Assembly: GCA_003153775.1 (NCBI GenBank)
Contig: PMBI01000048.1
Span: forward strand, 14,769-77,935
DNA from: Syntrophaceae bacterium
GTDB lineage: Bacteria > Desulfobacterota > Syntrophia > Syntrophales > UBA2185
Length of the DNA: 63,167 bases
Reading direction: 5' to 3'
Numbering within the stretch: position 1 is the first letter of the stretch; each line of letters starts with the position of its first letter. The notes below the pieces were generated by a model that worked only from the letters and a program-made list of their open reading frames with translations, was not told the origin of the DNA and did no database searches. Made by a program: the position numbers and the translations under genes. Below, in pieces: positions 49,422 through 58,248 of this stretch.

Positions 49422-50444
49422 TTATTTTTGCTGCTCCCGGGTCTTCACGAGATGTCCCGCTTCCCGCAGCCACTGCTCTGTTATCTGCATTCCTTCCTGC
49501 AATGACAGGCGAGGCTGATATCCCAGCTCGCGCCGCGCCTTTTCAATACTGAAGCAGGCTTTTCTGGTTAGAAAACCAACGGCCTGTCGCGTGATCTTTG
49601 GCTGCCTGCTGATAAACTTTGACGTTATCTCCATCCCGAGGGCGACCATTTTTGCGAGCTGTGCGGGAACGGATCTCATCTGCGGTTTCCCGGCCATTTG
49701 CGCATAGCATCCGAAGAATTCTTTCCAGGGGAGGGCGATGCCGTCGGTGATTACATAAGCCTGCCCCACTGCTTCGTCGCGCTTTGTGGACAGGAGCGTA
49801 GCGTCAATAAGATTATCGATATACACATAATTGCAGAGACCCGTCCCGCCGTTGATGAGCATCATCTTCCCTGAGGTTATCATCTTGAGTGGTCGCAGCG
49901 TCCACGGCTTGGAATGAGGCCCGTAGACATTGGTGGGCCGGATTACCACGATGGGCAGTCCTTTGTCCCGGTGATATTCCCATACGACCTTCTCCGCGGC
50001 GATCTTTGTATCGCAGTAGAGATTGCCGCAAGGCTGAAAGGCGGTGTCTTCATCCGCCCCATCCGGAGGATTTAGTCCGTACACGGCGACACTGCTCATG
50101 TGAATGAACTTCTTGACGCCTGCCGCGACGGCATCCTTCACGATGTTATCCGTACCTTGGACATTGATCTGATAGAATTCTTTCTTCTTCCCGGTTTCAC
50201 GGACAAGGGCCGCGCAGTGGAACACAAGATCGCAGGCCGCCACGGCCCTCTTGAGAGATTGCGGATCAAGAAGATCCCCTTCAACTATTTCCAAGGGCAG
50301 CTTTGTTAGACGCCCCGCTTTCTTAGTGCTGCGCACCAGAGCGCGAACACGGACGCCTTCTTCAGTCGCCAATCTTTCCGCGAGACGGCCGCCGATGAAG
50401 CCTGAGGCGCCTGTCACCAACGCGAGCAATCCGCGAATTTCCAT
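49422..50444 (-). CDS. NAD-dependent epimerase/dehydratase (extended SDR)
   Basis: About 340 residues. Rossmann loop VTGASGFIGGRLAERLA (GxxGxxG) at residues 12-28 and catalytic YCDTK (YxxxK) near 154, with a Ser/Val region (HMSSVAVYG) before it. Sequence character is closest to 3-beta-hydroxysteroid dehydrogenase/dihydroflavonol reductase-like SDRs that act on sugars or lipid-like ketols; the substrate is unknown. Strong AGGAGG before the ATG. It lies 38 bases downstream of polA on the same strand and may be in its transcript. Confidence 0.88.
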   Translation of the reverse strand: MEIRGLLALVTGASGFIGGRLAERLATEEGVRVRALVRSTKKAGRLTKLPLEIVEGDLLDPQSLKRAVAACDLVFHCAALVRETGKKKEFYQINVQGTDNIVKDAVAAGVKKFIHMSSVAVYGLNPPDGADEDTAFQPCGNLYCDTKIAAEKVVWEYHRDKGLPIVVIRPTNVYGPHSKPWTLRPLKMITSGKMMLINGGTGLCNYVYIDNLIDATLLSTKRDEAVGQAYVITDGIALPWKEFFGCYAQMAGKPQMRSVPAQLAKMVALGMEITSKFISRQPKITRQAVGFLTRKACFSIEKARRELGYQPRLSLQEGMQITEQWLREAGHLVKTREQQK

Positions 50445-50482
50445 GCCGCCTCCTGAAGAATTCCTGTTCTCAATCTCCTGTT

Positions 50483-53167
50483 TCAGCCGTGCGCCTCGTC
50501 CCAGTTCTTTCCCGGGGAGATGTCCACCCTGAGAGGCACCTTCAGTTTGATCACCTCTTCCATCTCTTTCTTGACGAGGGCCAATACTTCTTCCTTATCG
50601 GCGAAGGGAACTTCGAAGACCAGTTCATCGTGGACCTGCATGATCATCCTTGCCAGCAGATGCTTTTTCGCAATCAGGTTTGCGATATTGATCATGGCCA
50701 CTTTAATAAGATCCGCCGCCGTTCCCTGAATCGGAGTGTTGATTGCCGTGCGCTCGGCAAACTGCCGCACAGGGGCATTGCTGCTGTTTATCTCGGGAAG
50801 ATAGCGGCGTCGGTTGAGAAGGGTGCAAACGTACCCGTCTTTGCGCGCGTTTGCAATGATTCCATCCAGGAAGGCTCTCACCTCCGGGTATTTGTTAAAA
50901 TATTCGTCTATGTAAACCTGGGCCGTCTTCTGCTGCACATTGAGTTCCTTCGATAGACCGAAGGCGCTCATGCCGTAGAGGATGCCGAAATTGATGACCT
51001 TGGCCTGCCGTCTCATTTCCGCAGTCACCATTTCCGGAAAGACGCCGAAGACATTCGCCGCTGTTGCTGCATGGATATCAACGTCCTCCATAAAGGAGTC
51101 GATCAAGGCTTTGTCGCAGGAGAGATGCGCGAGTATCCGGAGTTCGATCTGGGAGTAGTCGGCGGAGACGATTTCCCATCCGGCCGGTGCGATGAAGGCC
51201 TGCCTGATCCTTTTCCCTTCAGGTGTCCTGATGGGGATATTCTGCAAGTTGGGATTGCTGGAAGAGAGCCTGCCTGTAGCCGTTACAGTCTGGTTGTAGG
51301 ATGTGTGGATGCGCCCTGTCTCCGGGTTTATCAGCAACGGCAGGGCGTCGATGTAGGTTGATCTCAGCTTCGCCATGGTCCGGTATGACAGGATTTCTGC
51401 GGGCAGTTCGTGACTCCGGGCGAGATTGCTTAGGACTTCAATGTCCGTCGAGTGTCCGTCTTTCGTTTTCCTCCCTCTCGGGAGACCGAGCTTATCGAAG
51501 AGAACCACCTGGAGTTGTTTCGGCGAACTGATATTGAATTGTTCTCCCGCCAACTGGTAGATCTTTTCTTCAGTAAGAGACATGAGTTGTTCGATCTCCG
51601 CGGACATCGCCGCAAGGAGCTGCGTATTTAGGAGTACGCCCTTCTTCTCCACAGTGGCAAGAACGGAAACGAGAGGCATCTCCACCTCATAGTAAAGGTC
51701 TTTAAATCCGTCTTCTACAATCTTCTCATGCAGCGCCGCGGTAAGTGCCAAGACAGCGTCGACCCTCCTGCACGCATAATCCCTGACCTTCTCAATGGGG
51801 ATATCGCTGAAAGAAACAGCCTTAGCGCCGCTGCCAATCAAATCCTTCGGATATGTAATATGTCTGCCGAGGTGATTCCTGACTACATCGGCCAACTCGA
51901 AGCTGTGCTTTGCCGGATTCAGTATGTAGGAAGCCACCATCGTGTCGCATCCGAGACCCTGCAGGTCCACGCCGCTTCGGGCCAGGATGATCACTGCATT
52001 CTTCATGTCGTGGCCGTGCTTCTTGATGCCGTGACTGGAAAGGAAGGGCGTCAGGCCTTTCAGGACATCGCGTGATTTGAGCTGCTGCGGAGCTCCCATG
52101 TATGCATGGGAAAGCGGGATGTAGAAGGCTTCTCCCGGGGCAAGGCAGATGGAGATGCCGACAATATCGGCAAGCATCGGTACATCTGAACTCGCGATAA
52201 TGTCGAAGGCAAATTCTTTCGCATGCCCGAGCCGTTCAATTAAGGCCGCAAAGTCGGCATCCGTGAGGACGAGACCATATTGTCCGTTGATCGCTTCATC
52301 TTTGTTTTTCAGTTCTTGAAGGAGCGAGGAGAATTCAAATTCCTTGAACAGGGCCTGCAATACCTCATTGTCAGGTTCCGAATAGCGCGTGCTTTCGAGG
52401 TCAATATCAAAATCCGCGTCCGTCCTTATTCTGGCGAGATCGTGGCTCATTCTGGCCTGGTCGGCAAACGACCGCAGACTTTCGCGCGTCTTCGGGTTTC
52501 GCACCTTGTCGGTGTTTTGCAGAACTCCCTCCACGGATCCGAATTCCTCAATCAGGCGTTGTGCGGTCTTCGGACCTATGCCGGGAACGCCCGGGATGTT
52601 ATCCGATTGATCGCCCGTGAGGCCCAGAATCTCTACCACCTTTTCAGGGCCGACGCCAAACCGCTCCCTTACGGCTTCGACATCGTAGGACTTGTCCTTC
52701 ATGGTATCTATCATCATGACGTTATCGGAAATGAGTTGCATCATGTCCTTGTCGCCGGAGACGATGACCGTCTTGATATTCTTATCCGCGTACTTGATGG
52801 CCATAGTCCCGATAATGTCGTCCGCCTCCAGTCCCTGCATTTCCAGGACCGGTATGGAAAAGCCGCGGATAATATCCTTGATGTACGGTATCTGCAATAT
52901 CAGGTCATCGGGCGTGGGCCTTCTCGTGGCCTTGTATGCCTCGAAGGCCTCATGGCGGAAGGTGGGTCCCTTGAGGTCGAAGACAACAGCGACGTACTGC
53001 GGCTTCCAGTCCCGCAGCAGCTTCAGGAGCATCGTGGTAAAACCATAGATGGCATTGGTGGGGAAACCTTTGGAATTGGACAATTCTCTGATTGCATAAT
53101 AGGCGCGATACACATAATTGCTGCCATCGATTAAGAACAGGGTGGGTTTTTCAGTTTCTTCTTTCAT
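50483..53167 (-). CDS. polA: DNA polymerase I with degenerate 3'-5' exonuclease domain
   Basis: About 894 residues: 5' nuclease (1-290; AYYAIRELSNSKGFPTNAIYGF, EADDIIG, GDKDMMQL, GLTGDQSDNIPGVPGIGPKTA), exonuclease-like domain (about 300-500) and polymerase (motif A SADYSQIELR, O-helix RRQAKVINFGILYGMS, motif C QVHDELVFE). In the proofreading domain Klenow Asp355 is kept, but Glu357, Asp424 and Asp501 align with Ile (FDIIASS), Ala (DMKNAV) and Arg (DYACRRVD), so 3'-5' exonuclease should be absent, as in Thermus and Bacillus Pol I. The fold itself is still recognisable. It works in Okazaki fragment processing and repair. The ribosome site is weak. Confidence 0.95.
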   Translation of the reverse strand: MKEETEKPTLFLIDGSNYVYRAYYAIRELSNSKGFPTNAIYGFTTMLLKLLRDWKPQYVAVVFDLKGPTFRHEAFEAYKATRRPTPDDLILQIPYIKDIIRGFSIPVLEMQGLEADDIIGTMAIKYADKNIKTVIVSGDKDMMQLISDNVMMIDTMKDKSYDVEAVRERFGVGPEKVVEILGLTGDQSDNIPGVPGIGPKTAQRLIEEFGSVEGVLQNTDKVRNPKTRESLRSFADQARMSHDLARIRTDADFDIDLESTRYSEPDNEVLQALFKEFEFSSLLQELKNKDEAINGQYGLVLTDADFAALIERLGHAKEFAFDIIASSDVPMLADIVGISICLAPGEAFYIPLSHAYMGAPQQLKSRDVLKGLTPFLSSHGIKKHGHDMKNAVIILARSGVDLQGLGCDTMVASYILNPAKHSFELADVVRNHLGRHITYPKDLIGSGAKAVSFSDIPIEKVRDYACRRVDAVLALTAALHEKIVEDGFKDLYYEVEMPLVSVLATVEKKGVLLNTQLLAAMSAEIEQLMSLTEEKIYQLAGEQFNISSPKQLQVVLFDKLGLPRGRKTKDGHSTDIEVLSNLARSHELPAEILSYRTMAKLRSTYIDALPLLINPETGRIHTSYNQTVTATGRLSSSNPNLQNIPIRTPEGKRIRQAFIAPAGWEIVSADYSQIELRILAHLSCDKALIDSFMEDVDIHAATAANVFGVFPEMVTAEMRRQAKVINFGILYGMSAFGLSKELNVQQKTAQVYIDEYFNKYPEVRAFLDGIIANARKDGYVCTLLNRRRYLPEINSSNAPVRQFAERTAINTPIQGTAADLIKVAMINIANLIAKKHLLARMIMQVHDELVFEVPFADKEEVLALVKKEMEEVIKLKVPLRVDISPGKNWDEAHG

Positions 53168-53184
53168 TATAAACTTTCTAATTT

Positions 53185-53272
53185 AGTCACCCCCTTTTTT
53201 AAAGGGGGCCGGGGGGATTTTTTTATTCCGCCTGCAAAATCCCTCTAAATCTCCCTTTATAGAAGGGAGACT
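53185..53272. repeat. 88-base imperfect palindromic element
   Basis: The left arm (53185 to about 53221) and right arm (53236-53272) are imperfect inverted copies of about 37 bases (AGTCACCCCC... against ...GGGAGACT). Each arm folds on itself too: CCCCCTTTTTTAAAGGGGG and CTCCCTTTATAGAAGGGAG. It lies in the gap between polA and the siroheme decarboxylase gene and resembles the C-run/G-run intergenic palindromes common in proteobacteria. It could act as a terminator for the heme operon. Confidence 0.7.
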
Positions 53273-53276
53273 TGAT

Positions 53277-53723
53277 CTATAGTTCGAACGTTGCATCGAT
53301 CTTGAAAGTCTGTGCGGCGGTCATGCTGATAATATCCGTGACGCCCGTTTTGTCGCGTATTTCGCCGAGGGATTTCTTCAGCGTCTCCTCATCCGCGGCA
53401 ATAAAAGTAAACCAGACATTGTATTCATGGCTTCTTCGGTAATTGTGCGTGACGCCGGCATAAGAGTTTACTACCGCGACGAACTGTTTCAAATTCTCTT
53501 TGGGAACCTTGGCAGCGCATAGGGTGCTCGCATAGCCCATCTTCTTGGAATCAAAGACAGCCCCGATCCGGCGGATGATTCCCTTTTCCTTCAAATTCTT
53601 GATACGCTGAAAAGCCTCATCCTCACTGATGCCTGCCTTAGCAGCGACCGCCTTGAAGGGTTCTTCAACCACCGGGAAATCCCTCTGGATGATATTCAAA
53701 ATCTTCTTATCGATGCTATCCAT
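53277..53723 (-). CDS. Siroheme decarboxylase subunit (AhbA/AhbB-like, Lrp/AsnC fold)
   Basis: About 148 residues. An AsnC-like helix-turn-helix (AAKAGISEDEAFQRIKNLKEKGIIRRIG) and a RAM-like domain. The segment VTHNYRRSHEYNVWFTF is the AhbA/AhbB signature, with His and Arg/Tyr residues near the siroheme carboxylates. It converts siroheme to 12,18-didecarboxysiroheme in the alternative heme pathway, normally as an AhbA/AhbB heterodimer; only one subunit gene is in the window. The ATG overlaps the ahbD stop, so the two are coupled. An older reading as an Lrp regulator is less likely in this operon. Confidence 0.85.
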   Translation of the reverse strand: MDSIDKKILNIIQRDFPVVEEPFKAVAAKAGISEDEAFQRIKNLKEKGIIRRIGAVFDSKKMGYASTLCAAKVPKENLKQFVAVVNSYAGVTHNYRRSHEYNVWFTFIAADEETLKKSLGEIRDKTGVTDIISMTAAQTFKIDATFEL

Positions 53724-54781
53724 TATCTTTTCGGTTCATAGATACAGAATGGTTCGGGGGCTAAGTAATCTCCAGTGATTTCGTAGGCCCGCGCGCGGCA
53801 GCCGCCGCAGACTTTTATGAATTCGCAACGGCCGCATTTGCCTTTGTATTTATTCAGATCACGGAGGTCGGAAAATACAGGGGAGCTGTTCCAGATGTCC
53901 GCAAATCCTTTCTCTCTAATCCGGCCGCAATCGACTTCGAGATAGCCGCAGGGCTGCACCTGCCCCGTGTGAGAGATGAAGCAGAAGGCGCTTCCGCCGA
54001 GACAGCCGCGCGTCGTGGCATGCAGAGGGTCTCCTGCGCCCTCATCCCTGACCCCTTTCCCCTGTTTTCTCTGTTTCAGGATGCGATAATAATGGGGCGC
54101 GCATGTAGCCTTTAGTTGTATCGGACAATTGAGGCTTGCCTCGTAGAACCAGTTCAGCGTCTTTTCATAATCTGCGGGAGATATGGCCTGCTCAGCCATC
54201 TCTTTTCCCCGGCCGGTGGGAACGAGGAGAAAGATGTGGTGTGCGGCAGCGCCGAGCCTGACGGCGAGATCCATGATGCCGGGGAGTTGATCCAGATTGG
54301 CTTTGGTTATAGTCGTGTTGATCTGGAATTCCATGCCGGCTTTTTTCATTGCCTCAATGCCGGCCAGCGCTCCCTCAAAGGCGACGGCCACATTACGGAA
54401 GGCATCGTGCATTTCTGCATTCATACCGTCGATGCTGATGCTGACTCTCTTGATCCCGGATTTCAGCATATCGCCGGCAATCTGCTCTGTGACCATGGTT
54501 CCGTTGGTAGCCATTACCATGCGGAGTCCCTTCTTGTCTCCGTAGGCAGCGATTTCAAATATGTCGGGACGGAGGAGAGGTTCCCCGCCGGTGAGAATAA
54601 TCACGGGCTTGCTTACGGCTGCAATCGCGTCCAGGAGACGCAATGCCTCGTCTGTCGTGAGTTCACCGGCATAAGGGCCAGATTTGGCCGATGCCCGGCA
54701 GTGGATGCAAGCGAGGTTACAGCTCCGGGTCACTTCCCAGGCAACCATGCGGAGGGTATGAGGTAGCACTTCTTTGTTCAT
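53723..54781 (-). CDS. ahbD: AhbD-type radical SAM heme synthase
   Basis: About 352 residues. The radical SAM motif is CNLACIHC (CxxxCxxC) near residue 20, followed by the GGEP motif LTGGEPLLRPD. A C-terminal SPASM-like cluster region reads CGYLEVDCG and CGRCEFIKVCGGCRARA. AhbD converts iron-coproporphyrin III to protoheme by two oxidative decarboxylations. The closely related AhbC (iron-coproporphyrin formation) cannot be fully excluded, but the C-terminal Cys pattern and operon position next to the decarboxylase subunit favour AhbD. Its ATG overlaps the hemB stop by 4 bases. Confidence 0.82.
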   Translation of the reverse strand: MNKEVLPHTLRMVAWEVTRSCNLACIHCRASAKSGPYAGELTTDEALRLLDAIAAVSKPVIILTGGEPLLRPDIFEIAAYGDKKGLRMVMATNGTMVTEQIAGDMLKSGIKRVSISIDGMNAEMHDAFRNVAVAFEGALAGIEAMKKAGMEFQINTTITKANLDQLPGIMDLAVRLGAAAHHIFLLVPTGRGKEMAEQAISPADYEKTLNWFYEASLNCPIQLKATCAPHYYRILKQRKQGKGVRDEGAGDPLHATTRGCLGGSAFCFISHTGQVQPCGYLEVDCGRIREKGFADIWNSSPVFSDLRDLNKYKGKCGRCEFIKVCGGCRARAYEITGDYLAPEPFCIYEPKR

Positions 54782-55752
54782 TTCTGGAGAAACTTTGCCG
54801 CCTCCATCGCAAAATAGGTGATTATGATATCTGCACCGGCCCTCTTGATGGATGTGAGTGATTCCATCATCGCCCTTTCTCCGTCCATCCAGCCAAGTTT
54901 GGCCGCGGCCTTGATCATGGAGAACTCGCCGCTGACATTATAGGCCGCAATGGGCAGGTCGAACTCCTCCCGTGCGCGGCGGATGATATCGAGGTAGGGC
55001 AGGGCGGGTTTGACCATGATAATATCGGCTCCTTCTTCCACATCGAGGCTTATCTCACGGATAGCCTCGTCTCCGTTGGCCGGATCCATCTGGTAGGCCT
55101 TGCGGTCTCCGAATTGCGGGGCGCTTTCCGCGGCCTCACGAAATGGGCCGTAGAAGCAGGAGGCATATTTGGCGGAGTAGGCCATGATCGGCAGGTTGTC
55201 GAAACCGGCTTCATCGAGGGCGTCACGAATGGCGCCGACCTGGCCGTCCATCATGGCGGACGGGGCAACCATGTCCGCACCCGCTTTTGCATGAGACAGG
55301 GCGGTTTCCGCTATGACTTCGAGCGAGGCATCGTTGTCCACTTCGCCCTTCTCGATCATCCCGCAGTGGCCGTGGCTCGTGTATTCGCAGAGGCAGACAT
55401 CGGTGATGACGATAATGTCGGGAACCTTGTCCTTGATCCTCTTGACTGCCTGCTGAACAACGCCGTTTTTCATGAAGGCCCCGGACGCCACCTCGTCCTT
55501 TTTATCCGGGATGCCGAAGAGGAGAACGGCAGGGACACCCAGGTCTTTCGCCTTCTGCACCTCTTTCACCAGATTGTCAGCGGACATTTGAAAATTTCCC
55601 GGCATGGAACTGATCGGTTTTTTCAAATCCTTCCCGAAGATCGCAAAAAGAGGATATACGAAATTATCGACGGACAGCTTCGTCTCCCTGATCATCCTCC
55701 GGAAATTTTCGTTTTTTCTCAACCGCCGCGGTCTGTAAGCAGGAAAATACAT
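54778..55752 (-). CDS. hemB: Porphobilinogen synthase (delta-aminolevulinate dehydratase)
   Basis: About 324 residues. Zinc-binding Cys triad in DVCLCEYTSHGHCG (zinc type, not magnesium type), Schiff-base lysines in MAYSAKYASCFYGPFREA and MVKPALPYLD. Joins two 5-aminolevulinates into porphobilinogen. AAGGAGG lies upstream of the ATG. It follows cobA-hemD by 29 bases and overlaps ahbD. Confidence 0.96.
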   Translation of the reverse strand: MYFPAYRPRRLRKNENFRRMIRETKLSVDNFVYPLFAIFGKDLKKPISSMPGNFQMSADNLVKEVQKAKDLGVPAVLLFGIPDKKDEVASGAFMKNGVVQQAVKRIKDKVPDIIVITDVCLCEYTSHGHCGMIEKGEVDNDASLEVIAETALSHAKAGADMVAPSAMMDGQVGAIRDALDEAGFDNLPIMAYSAKYASCFYGPFREAAESAPQFGDRKAYQMDPANGDEAIREISLDVEEGADIIMVKPALPYLDIIRRAREEFDLPIAAYNVSGEFSMIKAAAKLGWMDGERAMMESLTSIKRAGADIIITYFAMEAAKFLQK

Positions 55753-55781
55753 GATTTGTCCTGACCCTCCTTTTCAGTTAT

Positions 55782-57302
55782 TCATACTTTTTTACTGAAA
55801 TATTTTATCAGTGTTTCAACCAGGCCCGGTATGGTATAGCGGTCCTGGATTATGTCAGCGGGAAGGCCGCACTTCTTGACGGCTGCGGCTGTGACCGGTC
55901 CGATACAGGCGATCCTTACTCCCGCAGGCGTCACGTATTTCCGTCCCATGATTTCCATGAAATTAAGCACGGTCGAGGGGCTGGTAAATGTGATGACGTC
56001 CACCTTTCCCTCGTTCATCAATTTTTCAAGCTCCGCTTTATCTTTTCCCGAATTGACTGTTCGATATGCCGTTACCACATCGACCTTTGTCCCGAGTTTT
56101 GCAAGTCCTTCGGGAATGACATCGCGGACCGCTTCGGCTCTGGGAAGCAGTATCCTGCTTCTCTTCAAATTGATCTTCTCAAAGGCCGTGACCACCCCCT
56201 CGGAGATGAACTCGTCAGGCACAAGATCAACCCGGATGCCTAATTGTTCAAGCTGCGTTGCTGTAGCGGGCCCGATCGTACAGATCCGGAGTCCTTTGAG
56301 ATCCCGCACATCCCGTCCGAGCTCTTTCAGACGCCTCAAAAAGAATGCCACGCCGTTGGCGCTGGTGAAGATGATCCACTGATATGCCGAAAGTTCGGCG
56401 ATGGCCCTGTCGAGACCGTCGTAGCTGACGGGCGGGACGATCTTGATCGTCGGGAAATTTATCACCCGTGCACCCTGCGCATGGAGAAGGCTTGCGAATT
56501 CTTCCGACTGCGCCTCGGGTCTTGTGATCACGATGCCTTTGCCGAAGAGCGGCTGCGTCTCGTACCAGTTGAGCACCCTCCGCAGATCCACGACGCCGCC
56601 CACCACCAAAATAGCCGGAGGGGAAAAATGTTTTTCCTCCGCTTTCCCGGCAATGTCGCTGATGGTTCCCGTCAGGGTTTCCTGATTTTCCGTCGTCCCC
56701 CAGCGGATGAGGGCGGCGGGCGTATCCGCATGCTTGCCATGTGACATCAGCTTGGCCGTGATGCGGCCGAGATTCTTGACGCCCATGAGAAAGACGACGG
56801 TGCCCATTCCCGCCAGACACTTCCAATCGATATCGCTCTCTTCTTTCGCCGCGTCTTCATGTCCTGTCACAAAGGCGACTGTGGACGTATAGCCGCGATG
56901 CGTGAGCGGGATACCCGCATACGCCGGGACCGCAGCGGCGGAGGTTACGCCTGGCACTACCTCAAAGGGGATGCCGGACTGCGCCAGGATCTCCGCCTCT
57001 TCCCCGCCGCGCCCGAAGATGAACGGGTCTCCGCCCTTGACTCTCGCGACAACGTTGCCCTGCTTTGCTTCTTCAAGGAGGAGCCGATTTATTTCATTCT
57101 GCGGAAGGGTGTGGTCTCCCCCTTTTTTCCCGGCGTAGATAAGGCGAGTCGATTCCTTCGCCTGATGAATGATCTCCTCGCTCACAAGGAAGTCGTAGAT
57201 GATGACATCAGCTTCCTTGAGGCATCTCAAGCCTTTTATCGTAAGCAGTCCGGGGTCTCCCGGGCCAGCCCCGATGATATAAACTTTACCTTTCTTCGCC
57301 AC
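55782..57302 (-). CDS. Uroporphyrinogen-III C-methyltransferase/uroporphyrinogen-III synthase fusion (CobA-HemD)
   Basis: About 506 residues from GTG 57302. The first 245 residues are the SAM-dependent methyltransferase CobA/SUMT (VYIIGAGPGDPGLLTIKG, GGDPFIFGRGGEEAE, PVVPGVTSA-like VVPGVTSAAAVPAYAGIPLTHRG). The rest is HemD (TRPEAQSEEFASLL, IFTSANGVAFFLRRL, ITFTSPSTVLNFM). One protein closes uroporphyrinogen III and methylates it to precorrin-2, sending flux to siroheme, and here on to heme. The start lies 17 bases inside the hemC 3' end. The GTG was chosen because residues before it have no family match. Confidence 0.94.
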   Translation of the reverse strand: MAKKGKVYIIGAGPGDPGLLTIKGLRCLKEADVIIYDFLVSEEIIHQAKESTRLIYAGKKGGDHTLPQNEINRLLLEEAKQGNVVARVKGGDPFIFGRGGEEAEILAQSGIPFEVVPGVTSAAAVPAYAGIPLTHRGYTSTVAFVTGHEDAAKEESDIDWKCLAGMGTVVFLMGVKNLGRITAKLMSHGKHADTPAALIRWGTTENQETLTGTISDIAGKAEEKHFSPPAILVVGGVVDLRRVLNWYETQPLFGKGIVITRPEAQSEEFASLLHAQGARVINFPTIKIVPPVSYDGLDRAIAELSAYQWIIFTSANGVAFFLRRLKELGRDVRDLKGLRICTIGPATATQLEQLGIRVDLVPDEFISEGVVTAFEKINLKRSRILLPRAEAVRDVIPEGLAKLGTKVDVVTAYRTVNSGKDKAELEKLMNEGKVDVITFTSPSTVLNFMEIMGRKYVTPAGVRIACIGPVTAAAVKKCGLPADIIQDRYTIPGLVETLIKYFSKKV

Positions 57303-58236
57303 AGAAGAGCCCCTTTCTGTAAACCTCATCCATTATCGCCTGTCCGCCGTTCGACAGGATTCTTTCCGCAAGTGACGTCCCCAGAACCTCGGCGTCCGCG
57401 CTCACTCCTCGTACTTCATCTTTTATCAACTCTCTGCCATCAAGGCTTCCGAGCAGTCCCGTAACGGTCAGGTCATTTCCTTCTTTCACACCGTAGGCAG
57501 CCACGGGCAGTTGGCATCCCCCGCCCACTCTTCTCAGAAATGCCCGCTCCGCGCTCACCTCCACCCAAGTACGGGGATGATTGAGGAAAGAGACGGCGCG
57601 ACGGACGGCGGCATCGTTCTTTCTCAATTCTATACCGAGCGCGCCCTGGCCTACGGCAGGGAGCATTATTTCCGCAGGTATGACCTCGGTGATACGGTCT
57701 GCCCATCCCATGCGCTTGAGGCCAGCTGCCGCCACAATGATGCCGTCGAGGCCGTCTGTTTGAATCTTTCTTATGCGTGTATCAAGGTTGCCGCGTATAG
57801 GAACGAGTTCCATGTCCGGAAAAAAGTGAAGGAGCTGGAAACCCCTCCTCAGCGAACCCGTGCCGATGCGGGCGCCGACCGGCATATCCGCAAGCTTTCT
57901 TTGGTCCTTCGAGATCAGCACATCGTGCGGGTCTTCCCTTTCCGACATGACGCCGATTTCCAGACCATTCGGTAGTTCCATGGGTACATCCTTCATGCTA
58001 TGGACCGCGATATCTACTTCGTCCCGGAGAAGCGCGTCCTCGATCTCTTTCACAAAGAGTCCCTTTCCCCCCACATTCGCCAAAGGTACGTCCTGGAGGG
58101 TATCTCCCTGTGTCTTGATCACTACAGTCTCTATGGTCACGGCGGGCGTTCCTCTTCGCAACTTCTCTGCAACCCAATTGGTCTGCGTCAGCGCGAGAAG
58201 GCTTCCCCGTGTTCCGATTTTCAGTATGCTTCTAAT
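57286..58236 (-). CDS. hemC: Hydroxymethylbilane synthase HemC, probable ATT start
   Basis: Polymerises four porphobilinogens. About 316 residues, normal length. The dipyrromethane-cofactor Cys is in RVGGGCQLPVAAYG. The conserved N-terminal KIGTRGSLLALTQTNWVA is encoded at about 58222-58170, upstream of the first standard start in frame (TTG 58161), which would delete it. Between the in-frame stop near the hemA end and KIGTRGS, the only candidates are ATT 58236, ATA 58227 and CTG 58224. ATT lies 8 bases after GAGGAG and is the best fit. Non-ATG/GTG/TTG starts are rare and often regulatory. It starts 12 bases past the hemA stop. Confidence 0.9.
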   Translation of the reverse strand: MRSILKIGTRGSLLALTQTNWVAEKLRRGTPAVTIETVVIKTQGDTLQDVPLANVGGKGLFVKEIEDALLRDEVDIAVHSMKDVPMELPNGLEIGVMSEREDPHDVLISKDQRKLADMPVGARIGTGSLRRGFQLLHFFPDMELVPIRGNLDTRIRKIQTDGLDGIIVAAAGLKRMGWADRITEVIPAEIMLPAVGQGALGIELRKNDAAVRRAVSFLNHPRTWVEVSAERAFLRRVGGGCQLPVAAYGVKEGNDLTVTGLLGSLDGRELIKDEVRGVSADAEVLGTSLAERILSNGGQAIMDEVYRKGLFCGEER

Positions 58237-58248
58237 TGGCCTGTCTCC

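Noticed and set aside
53277-53723. Annotation as an Lrp/AsnC transcription regulator
   Set aside because: The HNYRRSHEYNVWF segment and the overlap with ahbD fit a siroheme decarboxylase subunit, which shares the Lrp fold.
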